From Bigelowiella natans CCMP2755 (taxonomy: Eukaryota; Cercozoa; Chlorarachniophyceae): DNA of 47,686 nucleotides. The stretch is taken from NCBI GenBank assembly GCA_000320545.1, contig ADNK01003494.1:1-47686 (forward strand). Reading direction: 5' to 3'. This document shows positions 13,801 through 22,144 of this stretch, piece after piece. A model generated the notes under the pieces. That model ran no database searches. It worked only from the letters and a program-made list of their open reading frames with translations, and was not told the DNA's origin. A program made the position numbers and the translations under genes. The stretch's first letter is position 1; each line of letters opens with the position of its first letter.

Positions 13801-14212
13801 CATCTTCCATCCTCATCATCATAGCACCGGTACTCCGGTAGTGAGCTCAAGATCTAGAGCAATGTAGTATTCCAAGCAAACAAAATCAATATAAGAACTT
13901 TAGTTGCCATATCATATATCTACTCGTAGTAGTAGTAGTAGTAGTAATAGTATTAGTAATTGTTATAGCAGATACAGGTGTGTAAATGTATCTTAAAACA
14001 TGTAGAGTAATATCCGCTCAGGTCATGACAAAAGAGATGGGTGAGAAAGAAGAGGGGGAGAGACTACTCGTACGTTGTTTGGATACTACTAATGAACCTC
14101 CTCCCCTTTGAGAAATTGAATGGTATCACTATTACCAGTGCCAAGCAAGATACTAACACGAATGTGCCGTTTATAAAGTTTATCAAAACTGACAATCGCG
14201 AAGACCGAGAAT
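3497..14212 (-). CDS. Tandem-repeat voltage-gated K+ channel (two Kv domains, 12 predicted TM helices); N terminus unresolved
   Basis: A multi-exon gene for a plasma-membrane or organellar voltage-gated K+ channel. Exons I support (minus strand, 5' to 3'): 14212-14136, 13853-13828, 13673-13622, 13472-13411, 13126-13084, 12719-12692 (weak), 12585-12535, 12036-11946, 11744-11622, 11480-11372 or -11384, 10790-10725, 10675-10594, 10496-10438, 10245-10183, 9850-9764, 9593-9475, 9261-9174, 8849-8763, 8434-8381, 7386-7366 (or from 7409), 7299-7093, 6917-6840, 6688-6584, 6387-6324, 5904-5879 and the terminal exon 3859-3497. Most neighbouring phases agree. Unresolved joins: before 12719 (S2-S3 loop), before 10790 (start of S6 in repeat 1), and 5879 to 3859, where exons may be missing. 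The terminal exon is hydrophilic and Ser/Lys-rich (120 residues), a typical cytoplasmic tail. The start codon and any T1 domain were not found; candidates lie at 14.6-16.8 kb. Two separate genes are the alternative, but no stop interrupts the linker. Confidence 0.8.
6324..9850 (-). other. Kv repeat 2 (S1-S6 with TVGYGD pore)
   Basis: S1 spans 9850-9764 (LVFEDYHSGKFSKFVQSLVN) and runs into 9593-9475, which holds IESLPQYR, the post-S1 Kv signature. S2 crosses the junction of 9593-9475 and 9261-9174. S3 is 8849-8763 (VMLDWASLLPFYIE). S4 is 8434-8381 (VLRLLRMIRVLRLLK): four Args and a Lys at exact three-residue spacing, a textbook voltage sensor. S5 is in 7299-7093 (CLSSILILLIVSLGYYE). The pore is 6917-6840 (SIPETFYWSIVTLTTVGYGD). 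S6 is 6688-6584 and has the same spacing from the filter to the hinge Pro (AIPIG) as animal Kv channels, 25 residues. A basic juxtamembrane exon follows (6387-6324, FRMWKLRRAAAMR). The 5' splice site of the S4-S5 linker exon is ambiguous: the 7386 acceptor fits the phase, while 7409 has the better pyrimidine tract but not the phase. Confidence 0.88.
7786..7891. repeat. CA/TA microsatellite in an intron of Kv repeat 2
   Basis: About 20 bases of CA and then about 72 bases of TA, with one interruption, between the S4 exon (8434-8381) and the S4-S5 linker exon. Frames read through it are artefacts. Confidence 0.9.
10183..10675 (-). other. Cytoplasmic linker joining the two Kv repeats
   Basis: Exons 10675-10594, 10496-10438 and 10245-10183 connect S6 of repeat 1 (10790-10725, ends phase 0) to S1 of repeat 2 (9850-9764, starts phase 0). 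Their phases run 0/1, 1/0 and 0/0 with no stop, adding about 68 residues. The last exon reads TAKIENLKSNWWPTYGDLPTK apart from its ends. Acceptors have good pyrimidine tracts, such as CT-rich 10677-10705 and 10497-10523, and one donor is GTAAGT. This is the key evidence for one polypeptide with both repeats. Confidence 0.7.
10725..14212 (-). other. Kv repeat 1 (S1-S6 with TVGYGD pore)
   Basis: S1 lies in 14212-14136 (SRSSRLSVLINF...SCLAL), followed by SSLPEYR, which matches the Kv 'ETLPEFR' signature after S1. S2 is in 13472-13411 (IEFVSVIYFTADYILRLL), with the Kv pattern of an acidic residue, then F-T-A-D/E-Y. S3 is in 12585-12535 (FVTSPLVICDLVSIVP), matching 'F..SPLNIIDLLAILP'. S4 is in 12036-11946 (LLRLVRLFR, then DNPMIPLVLRVGRR), with three Args at three-residue spacing. 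S5 is in 11744-11622 and ends in an acidic turret. The pore exon begins at 11480 and carries TATTVGYGDMSPTT, a canonical K+ filter. The end of S6 is in 10790-10725 (VLFAVPITLV), with one Pro where Kv channels have PVP. The first half of S6 could not be placed: donors after the filter are phase 1, the next exon is phase 0. Confidence 0.82.
13553..13633. repeat. Tandem duplication carrying a 5' splice site
   Basis: Two near-identical units of about 36-37 bases, at 13553-13588 and 13597-13633, differ at two or three positions. On the minus strand each contains the exon end ...TTTGAATTA followed by GTAAGTATCA, so the donor of exon 13673-13622 exists twice. Use of the second donor would read through an in-frame TAA, so the first is the functional one. 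Confidence 0.75.
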
Positions 14213-14349
14213 CTAGGTTAATAATGAGTACAAGTATATTGAAATAGGAGAAAATACCACAAATTCCACCCATAAACTTCTCTATTATTAAAAGATTTGA
14301 AATAGTTCTCATAGTGTGCTGAATTATTATGTAAACGTATAAACACATA

Positions 14350-14388
<39 letters not shown>

Positions 14389-14399
14389 CATATATACAT

Positions 14400-16840
14400 T
14401 ATTTTAATCGTATATGTGTGTATATGCCCCATCCTGAAGTGCATTTGATTTGTAATGATTTAAAATTCATAGCGATACCGGTGCTCTTGTCATCCATGAA
14501 GAAGATGAAAAGGGAGAAGGAAAGAAAGAATAATCGAAAAAGAAATAAAAACAGAAATCAATAGAAGAAGAAGAAGAAAGCGAAGAAGAATAGGAATCAG
14601 TCTTAAGATTGAGAGGATGAGACCGTCGAGTAGTCGGAAGATACAGCGCCTTGTATTTGAAGCTTTAGGTAGCCTGGTAAATGATATATGAGACACTTGT
14701 AGTGAAGAGAGAAAGAGCAGCGCGGAAAGGCAAAAATATTATAACCAAGTTAATGGTTCTTTAGGATGAATATTTTTTGCTTCTAACCCCATACCATTTC
14801 ATTCTGATCTCATCGTCGTTAGAGCTTATTTGGCGGTTAGGCAGAGGACCGAAATTTCGCTTTGCTGCTGCCTAATTTTCATATATTATAGTGTAACTGC
14901 ATCTTGATTACCTCTCATTTTGTGAAAGAAACAGTAATTTCGGTGTGATGGGAAGAATAACAAGCTAATAAGCTAGAGGGGCTAGAGAGAACCAAATATC
15001 TTCAAAAACATGAGTGTTGATGAAATGAGCTCTGTTGGCTTTGGTGGTTAATAATAATAATAATAATAATGATGATGATGGTGATGATGATAACAGCAGC
15101 AACGAATGACTTGACTCACTACAACTACGAATAAAGAGAGAGATATCCCTACTACCATAGAAGACGAAGAATTTAAGGCATCTACTTTCCTAAATGGCCT
15201 GCTCTTGTGCTCACTTTGGCCAAAACAAATTTCGTGTTTCGAGGTGTTAACCGGTCCTTTCAAATCTATTCCTGCTCGTCCAAAGTATGCATTTTGTGAG
15301 GTTGTATTAGTAGCGTGCATGGTGTGCGTGGTATCACAAATACATTCAAACAAAAAGTTAAAAGCCAATATTATTATCATATAGCATCTGTTATTTACTA
15401 CAGCTTATTACCCCTAGTAATATTTGAGCTGCTTGTGTTAAATCTGTGAGTGGGAGGCGATTGGTAAGTATTATACTGATTGAATACTCTCAGCAACTGC
15501 AACAATGCTTGCAACCACCAGAAAAAGAATGGACAATATTTAAGATATATTTATGTTTTTAAATGACTCAACGTGGGAGCGTATGGTAGGTAATATCTTG
15601 TGTATTTTCTTCCAGCACTACCGTGGTGATAGGGGTGTTTCAATCCGCGATTTCCATAATTCCGCCTTAATAGCTCTATACAATACAACAGTGTGTATAA
15701 TGTAAGGTTATTGATAACCTCTTTGAATTCGGAATGGATCATATTAAATGCTGCAATGAAGTATTATCTAGCTAATTGAGTGGTGACAGACTGTTAATCC
15801 AACCGAGTTCTTGGAGTGAGTGGTGAAGTATTATTAGCGCTGTCTTCAGCCACAAATTCCGTTGAGAATCTTCGACAGAGACTCAATCTTCGTTTGACGT
15901 AAACAAACAGGGGAAATATGAAAATAAAAATGATTCACAATAGGCTGAACCTACTCTAGTAGATTGTGAGTTGGATTTGAATTTGTACATTTTTTTGCTA
16001 CTGTAATCGTAGGAATTCATTTCACCTTCTATCTCTTTTCATATTCTTCCTAACTCTGTTCTTTGAAGTGACTTGTTGGCTGATAAGAAGAAAATACGTC
16101 TCTACGGAATCTAGCAGGCCGTGGAGGGAACAAGATCGGAGACTCGAGTGGCTATTTCTTGGTTGGTAAACAATGCAGAATTGATAACGATTGGGAAGAA
16201 GCAATCTCTGTAGTTTTGCCCATCATATATCAACGTGGTCATTTTATCATTTATTGTAACCACGTCTCGGATACTCCATGGTTTACATGTTCATGCAAGC
16301 GCTATCATCACTCACTCACTCTCATAATTCATAACCAAACAAGCCGTTACTTTGCTCTTCTCGTAGAGGATGCTCGAATAAATTCCTGAAGAAAATAATG
16401 AGATAACTGTGCTGCGACATGGATTATTCGCCTTAAAGGTAACTTAAAGGCAGCTGAAGGTGCATTTGACGGCATGCGGTGATTTATCCTGCTATTCATC
16501 ATGTACGACACACAACTGAATGTCATAGATTCAGAACCCCCTTTTGGATTCTTCAGAATTTATTTCTCCGATGGTGAAAACCTGATGAAGTGGGTTCCAA
16601 TACATATGAGACATGCGACATGTTTTTGGACGTATTTCTGAAATAAAATAGATATACCCGCATAAAAGTAATTCTTTGGTCCTCAGTGGCTTGATGATAT
16701 TATCCAAAAAGGTTCTAGATTGACAAGTCTCTAGGATAAAATAAACTGGATATTGCGTATTCACAGAGAATACAGATCTCCTTAGAATCTGAAAAAAATG
16801 GTTGCAGGCAACCATGGCGGCAATTTCGCCACGCAATCCC
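14400..16840 (-). other. Possible upstream (N-terminal) exons of the channel gene; unresolved
   Basis: Several minus-strand blocks look like coding exons but could not be chained. 15320-15156 starts with ATG, is hydrophilic (YFGRAGIDLKGPV, HEICFGQSEHKSRPF) and ends at a CTATG/GTAGTA donor. 16788 downward follows a strong TTTTTTTCAG acceptor and reads ILRRSVFSVNTQYPVYFILE. Further open stretches lie at about 14673 and 15740-15600. A Kv channel normally has a cytosolic T1 domain upstream of S1; I could not identify one with confidence. A TA tract (about 14355-14384) sits in the first intron. Confidence 0.3.
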
Positions 16841-17068
16841 TCCCCCTCCTCAGGTTGCGACGAAATATGTTTAAATTCATAATTTTTCTATGGATCATTC
16901 AAAAACAGAATTGTTGTTTCAATATTAGCCTTTCTTCTCCAAACAGTTGCGCATCTCTAAGTCCCCTGCTCCCCTATTCCAAACCAATTTATCCCCCCTC
17001 GTTCTAAATAATCTTTCCGACACAACCATAGATTCGTCAGAGGATTCATTTATTTGTCCATATTTGCA

Positions 17069-18500
17069 ATGTTTATCAGGAGAGGGAAAAGCATGTTTCA
17101 ATTGCGTCACCAAAGCTTATTGGTATTCGTTGTGGGATCTGCATTAATGATGATGATTGTTGGACTTCCGATGACGACAAGGATTACTGAGCAGCAGGGA
17201 GGGGAACTTTTAGGATCATCAACTGCTGCTATGGAGCTTACCCAGGGAGGTTCCACAGGAGGTTCGCCGCGAATTACAAGAACGGCGGATTCTACCTCGT
17301 CTACTAGTTTGAGAGTGAAATCAAGCACAGAACACACCAAGTTAAGGGGGGCAATTGCTGCGAGAATGGCAAATTCCGGGGAGTGCCGTCTCGAAGCTAT
17401 TGGTCAGCGGGCAGTTGGATGCGCTCTCAAGGTATCTTAAGAAGTGGGACACAGTACTCTATGCAGTATTTATTGTTTGAGTTTGAATGACAAATAATTG
17501 AAACAAAAGTATTATTTATCTCTGGAATCTGTAACTACGAATGCTTGTAGTTATGCTATAATAGTACTCACGTACATTTTTAATGCCACTCCGACTGGTC
17601 CATAACAAAAGTTGATCATTATCATCACCATTTCATCATCATCGTTTAATTGCTAATTCTCATCAGGCTATCGCAGCTCTTGGGGCCGGTGGTGCTTATG
17701 AATCAAACGTGAAGTTTAAGACAACACAAATTGACGACGGATCTTCCTCTCCCAAGAACCTGACGGTAGAAGAGCAGTAACTGATTTTGGATGTGATCGA
17801 TCTAGTACCTATTGCATATCAATTTAACATACACGCAAATTCCACCTTAGGTTGTGGTATTCGAGATGCAAGAGGCGAACACTCCTGCTCTCTCGGAAGA
17901 AGAGGCTCAGACTATTGAAACCGTGCGCGTAAGCAAGTAAGTGAGAATACAACAACATATTTTGACATGTAACTTGGAACTTAGGGATAGGGTCTACTAG
18001 AAAAAAACAGACAAAGAATACCGTTTCCTGCGTCGTCTTTGTCTTTGTCCATGTTGCAATGAATGAAAGAAGGCTATTGCTACTACTCTCAACAGATCTA
18101 CAACTGCTGGGGCATTGGCAAGGAAAATCTCGATTGATCTGCAAGAGGCTACATCATCATCATCGACAGGAGAAGCATCATCTTCACAGCCTGCTGCTAC
18201 TGCAGTGAAAATCCACGCTATGGGTCCAGTTGCAACAGCAACAGGTGAAGAATAAGAATGATAGAATAACAAAAACAGAGAGGGTTTGGGGTTGAATGAA
18301 TGATTGGTTCGCGCCATCCATCAATCCTTTAGCAACAAGGGCACTTTGCATAGCTCGGGAAATGCTGCAGAAGGACGGGGTACCCGGAACGGTATGTCAA
18401 CATTGGTGGAAATAGTAGTGGGAGGGACGACGAGACAAGTAGAAGTACTCATCACCTCTGCTTGCTGGTGTTCTCGCAAATACATCCGCGAAGTCATGTT
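17069..18500 (+). CDS. SpoVS-like double-domain protein with N-terminal hydrophobic segment
   Basis: Exons 17069-17431, 17667-17765, 17851-17936, 18096-18244 and 18333-18391 join in phase (0, 0, 0, 2, 1). Residues about 15-35 are hydrophobic (SLLVFVVGSALMMMIVGLP), a signal peptide or anchor, followed by a low-complexity Ser/Thr/Gly stretch. Residues about 85-165 match stage V sporulation protein S: LRGAIAARMANSGECRLEAI, then AVGCALKAIAALGAGG, then a variable loop and a VVVFEM strand. A second copy follows: VRVSKSTTAGALARKI, a Ser-rich insert, VKIHAMGPVATATATRALCI and AREMLQKDGVPGT. The last strand of copy two (VEIVVGGTTRQVEVLITSA, about 18405-18465) is in another frame, so either an intron was missed or the copy is frameshifted. 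SpoVS is an Alba-fold family known best from sporulating bacteria; its role here is unknown. An ATG at 17069 is the first in frame. Confidence 0.7.
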
Positions 18501-18509
18501 TGTAAGAGA

Positions 18510-20265
18510 GAGAGAGAGAGAAAGAGAGGGGGGGGGGGGGGGCGTTTGCGTGAGTGCTATGCTAAATTCAATTAGTATCTAATTGTTGTAGCATCTGGCA
18601 TCATCCTCATTATGACCAATGACAGGTTCAGTTTAGTTCAAGATTTATCAAGAATGATGATCTAGTGATCTTGCAGTTACTGGCAAAGCTAAATCCTTCT
18701 TCCTAGGAAGAAGGGCTTCTGGAAAACTTCTGCAATTTAAAGGCTACTGAACTAGCAACGAAAGCTAATTTTCTACAGAGTCGGCTGTTCTTTGGATTTT
18801 CTAATCGTACGCACATCTAGACACTTGTGATGACAGAGATGGCATGCCAGTCACTCAGTCGTGCAGTAGCTGTGTGCTAAAGATTGTTTGCTGCTCACGT
18901 TTCAATTACAGCATGAATGCTAAAATTGCTCCGTCTTCCCCATCTAGCCATGCGATGGCAAGCACGTGCGCATGCGCGCACATCTATTCTGCCTAGCTAG
19001 CATTGAGGTGAACAGACGTGCAGCGCATCGCAGTGCAAGCAACACTTCTACGTGAGCAAACACACATGTACACGCTAGTTCGTCTAGCTAGCTAGGCCTA
19101 GAGAACCCTGGGTGAATTGTCAGAGAACTGCAGAAGTGTGCGTGTAGTCGTCTAGTCAACTAGCTCGAATTGATTCCACAATGCGACACAGCAATGTAGC
19201 AGCATTGCATGTCTGTCATTTCCATCTGGCTAGCACGCTAGCACGCGCCTTGGATCGCAGGCATTCGCTCAACCATGCTAGCATGGCCATGGCACTCTGG
19301 CACTAGCCACACGCACTGCTAGACTGGCTTTGCTGGGACAGTGAGTATGTGAGCAGCTCGAGGCAACATGCTAGCATGGTGTTGTCAGGTGTTCTCCAGC
19401 AGCAGTTTGAATTCTTCACGTTTGAATTCTGGCACATTGTCGTCATCGTTATATCGTTGTTTAGCTAGCTCTAGCTAGACGATGCGCACAGCTAGATCTA
19501 GACAGATTGGACATCTCATGCAGCCAGCATGCACGTGTGTCGACCGATCTGGTGATCAGCCTCAGCATCATTCTCACCTTTGGAACTGACCAAGCTTGCT
19601 AGCTTGCAAGCCAGTGACGTCGAGCTCCAGACGTGCAGAGCTTGTCCACAAGACTAGCACAGTTTCGCGGGCATAATAGACATAGTAATAGCATATATAA
19701 CATATACATGATATTACGTGTCTGTGATGATGGACATAGCAATGGCATGTGCAACATGCATGTGACATTGCGTGTCTATGATGGGCTGGCTAGCTCCAGA
19801 GCTGGGCATTGCTGTTGCTCGCTCGGTCCCAATCTAGCAATTCCAGAATTGCTCGTCGGCCCAACGACACACACTGCCAGAACTGCCAGACCAGAGACCT
19901 CTGACCAGGAAACTGCTGCAATCGACATCCAGCAATGCTGCACTGCGACACATGCACTCTCTCAAATCATCTTCACACGTGCACAGCATTCTTACCAAGT
20001 CACTTTGATGTCATTGTCCGCAGTGCCTGCGCAGGAAAGAAGATGTGAACAGTGAACAGCAAAAGACCAGAACACAGGTCACGGACTTGTAGCGGACGTT
20101 CGTCGACGTCGTTCTGCTGAGTGTGTCCAGTGGTGGAGTGCAGACGAAACCAGCACCATGAGTGCTCAGTTCCACTCCTTCTCCAGATTCAGGAAAGAGG
20201 AATGCAGGAATGGAACCCAAACCATCTCATCGCACATGCGAGGAAGAAGGAAAAGAAGAAGTGTT
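18510..20265. other. Spacer rich in CTAG/GCATGC words, no supported gene
   Basis: A GA/G-tract (18510-18542) is followed by about 1.5 kb unusually rich in short self-complementary words such as CTAGCTAG, GCTAGC, GCATGC and CATGCATG (densest at 18960-19560). Similar islands occur at 2.8, 29.3-30.0 and 42.5-43.0 kb. No exon chain could be supported. A degenerate 54-base tandem repeat sits at 19679-19784. Confidence 0.55.
19679..19784. repeat. Degenerate 54-base tandem repeat differing only by transitions
   Basis: Units 19679-19732 and 19733-19784 align without gaps over about 52 bases starting GACATAG. Every difference I see is A/G or C/T. Confidence 0.75.
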
Positions 20266-20269
20266 CGAG

Positions 20270-20596
20270 TGTAGCGCGTACCACTACGCGGGCACAAGTC
20301 ACGTGCGACAACAAAGGGGTTGTCGCGGATATAGAATATAGATAACGTAGATATTAATACAGCATAGGCACGTGGGTTCCGGCGGGACTCATGGCAGCAC
20401 ACCGGAAGTGTGCTGCCCCACGTGCGGCGGCATTCGCGAAAGCTTCGCGAATGATTACGCAGTGCACGATTTAATAAAAATATAATCTTTAATAAAAATA
20501 AACACAACTCTTCAAAAAGGAAGCAAACGTGCCTTTCCCCCCCCCTGCCTACTTGTGCACGTAGCGCCTCGGCCTGTGAACACCTTACGCGCAACA
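20270..20596 (+). repeat. 5' LTR
   Basis: 327 bases, TG...CA. It carries four perfect inverted repeats in its first 185 bases, three CACGTG palindromes, and an AT-rich block with a repeated TTTAATAAAAAT (about 20470-20505) that provides AATAAA polyadenylation hexamers, followed by a run of nine C. Promoter and R/U5 borders cannot be fixed from sequence alone. Confidence 0.95.
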
Positions 20597-20635
20597 ACCT
20601 TTGGCTTCCACACACGGGAAACGATTTGACTAACA

Positions 20636-22144
20636 ATGTCACAGCAGCTAGAAGAACAGCAGGACTTTGGCTCGCAGGCCGTGCAAGGGCACGAGCAGAA
20701 ACAGGAAAGGAAGGGCGATACGGACGCTAAGGAAGGAGGAGGAACACCTCCACAGGCACCGCCGGGACCAGCACCCGGGATTAAGAAAGCAGATGCAGCA
20801 GCAGAGGCACTGGAGAACTTCTACGAGGCGGACGACGAGGACGTGGCCGCCGAAAGCAAGAAGGTCGTAATGGCATTACGAGCCTTGCGACCCAGGGCGA
20901 GCAACTACGCCAAACTGAAAGTATCGATAGAATACAAGTATCAGACACATGATGTTTGGGCAGCTATCATGCAGGACATCATGGATTACGAAGCAGACTT
21001 ACCTCCAGAGTGGGCAGCTTTGTTTAGGAACGACGGGGGTCTGGGCGCCTCGCGGGGGACGACCCAGAGCACCGTCAAGCAGCAGCAGCCGGTACAGCGG
21101 AACACCCAGTTCATGTCTGTTAAAACAGCACCGGTTATGATAACGAAATACAACGGGAAAAGAGGTGAGGCAAGGAGGTGGTGGAAGAACGCTAGGAGTA
21201 TACTCTGCGACTTTACCCCTAACCCCACCGAAAACGACAAGCTCAAATGGCTAGCTATAATAAAGCAAGCCATGGACCTTTACGAGACAGGCAGGACCCG
21301 GATCAGGCAGCTAGAGAAAATACACACTACAGTTAGTGGGCTACGAGACGTTGAGGCGATAATGAAGGCTTTTGTAAATGAACAGGATGCTAACTCCCTA
21401 CCCCAGGCTATTAGAAAATACAGAGCAATGATGCAGCATGAGAGAGAACCTGTTAGAGACTTTGCCACGCGCTTCCAGGATATGATCGACGAACTACATG
21501 ATTTTAATTACAACACAGGTGATGATCAGGCAAGGTTTGAAGAGTTCAAGTTAAAGATAAAGGAATCCACTTACGTTACGGAGAAAGGCTACACCACGAT
21601 GGAGGCAGCAGTGCAGGCTATATCCCTACGCGAGCAGGAGCAGGACCGCAAGTTTACCAGCCCTAAGGTACCTGGCATAGGAAACATTAACGCTATTAAG
21701 CCGCAGCGAGACTGGTACAAGGACAGGGAAGGTAACCGACGTTGCGGATACTGCTCACGTAAAGGGAAACACACCGCTAAAGACTGCAGAGACAGGAAAG
21801 AAGGACGACCCAGGATGACGATCAGGCAGCTCAACGAACACTACGAGAAGTTAAAGAGAAAGAAAGGCAGAGGACAAGGATATAACAACAGCAAATGGCA
21901 AGGCAGCAACAACGGGAAGAACAATAAATATAAGAACAAAAAGCAGAACAGTATCAATGCTATACAGCAGCAGATAAACGGAATATTAGATCACCTTAAG
22001 CAGGCGCCGACGAAGACAGCAGTACCAGCAACGCAGGACCAAGACAAGCCCATGACCCTAGACGACATAAAGAACTTAGGAGTATGCAACATTAATGACG
22101 AAGACGCTAACAGGACTATCAAAGTTGCTATGACCAAAGGTTAA
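20636..22144 (+). CDS. gag: Retrotransposon Gag (capsid and zinc knuckle), 502 aa
   Basis: Structural protein that packages element RNA. It starts at the first ATG, 40 bases after the 5' LTR. The N-terminal 70 residues are Gln/Glu/Gly/Pro-rich and low in complexity. The middle (about residues 165-350) is a helical capsid-like region with the retrotransposon-Gag pattern of Trp-rich then Arg/Phe-rich helices (ARRWWKNARSI, REPVRDFATRFQDMID). A zinc knuckle near residue 370 reads CGYCSRKGKHTAKDC, that is C-x2-C-x5-H-x4-C, one residue longer than the usual CX2CX4HX4C. A Lys/Asn/Gln-rich tail follows. The frame ends 11 bases inside the open pol frame. Confidence 0.92.
   Translation: MSQQLEEQQDFGSQAVQGHEQKQERKGDTDAKEGGGTPPQAPPGPAPGIKKADAAAEALENFYEADDEDVAAESKKVVMALRALRPRASNYAKLKVSIEYKYQTHDVWAAIMQDIMDYEADLPPEWAALFRNDGGLGASRGTTQSTVKQQQPVQRNTQFMSVKTAPVMITKYNGKRGEARRWWKNARSILCDFTPNPTENDKLKWLAIIKQAMDLYETGRTRIRQLEKIHTTVSGLRDVEAIMKAFVNEQDANSLPQAIRKYRAMMQHEREPVRDFATRFQDMIDELHDFNYNTGDDQARFEEFKLKIKESTYVTEKGYTTMEAAVQAISLREQEQDRKFTSPKVPGIGNINAIKPQRDWYKDREGNRRCGYCSRKGKHTAKDCRDRKEGRPRMTIRQLNEHYEKLKRKKGRGQGYNNSKWQGSNNGKNNKYKNKKQNSINAIQQQINGILDHLKQAPTKTAVPATQDQDKPMTLDDIKNLGVCNINDEDANRTIKVAMTKG
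22134..22144 (+). promoter_or_regulatory. Probable +1 gag-pol frameshift window
   Basis: Gag ends ATG ACC AAA GGT TAA (22130-22144). The pol frame has a TGA at 22131-22133 and is open from 22134, so a shift can happen only within 22134-22144. Skipping one base at GGT-T gives AAA GTT AAA and continues into the protease. A slow stop codon after a purine-rich codon is a common setting for +1 shifts. Confidence 0.6.

Noticed and set aside
20597-20625. Primer-binding site for initiator tRNA
   Set aside because: The bases after the 5' LTR do not match an initiator-Met or other standard tRNA 3' end that I can recognise; left unassigned.
20166-20642. 158-codon minus-strand frame over the 5' LTR (and its twin at 25615-26163)
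   Set aside because: It is a chance frame through the LTR, repeated because the LTRs are identical; the Gag/Pol strand carries clear domains.
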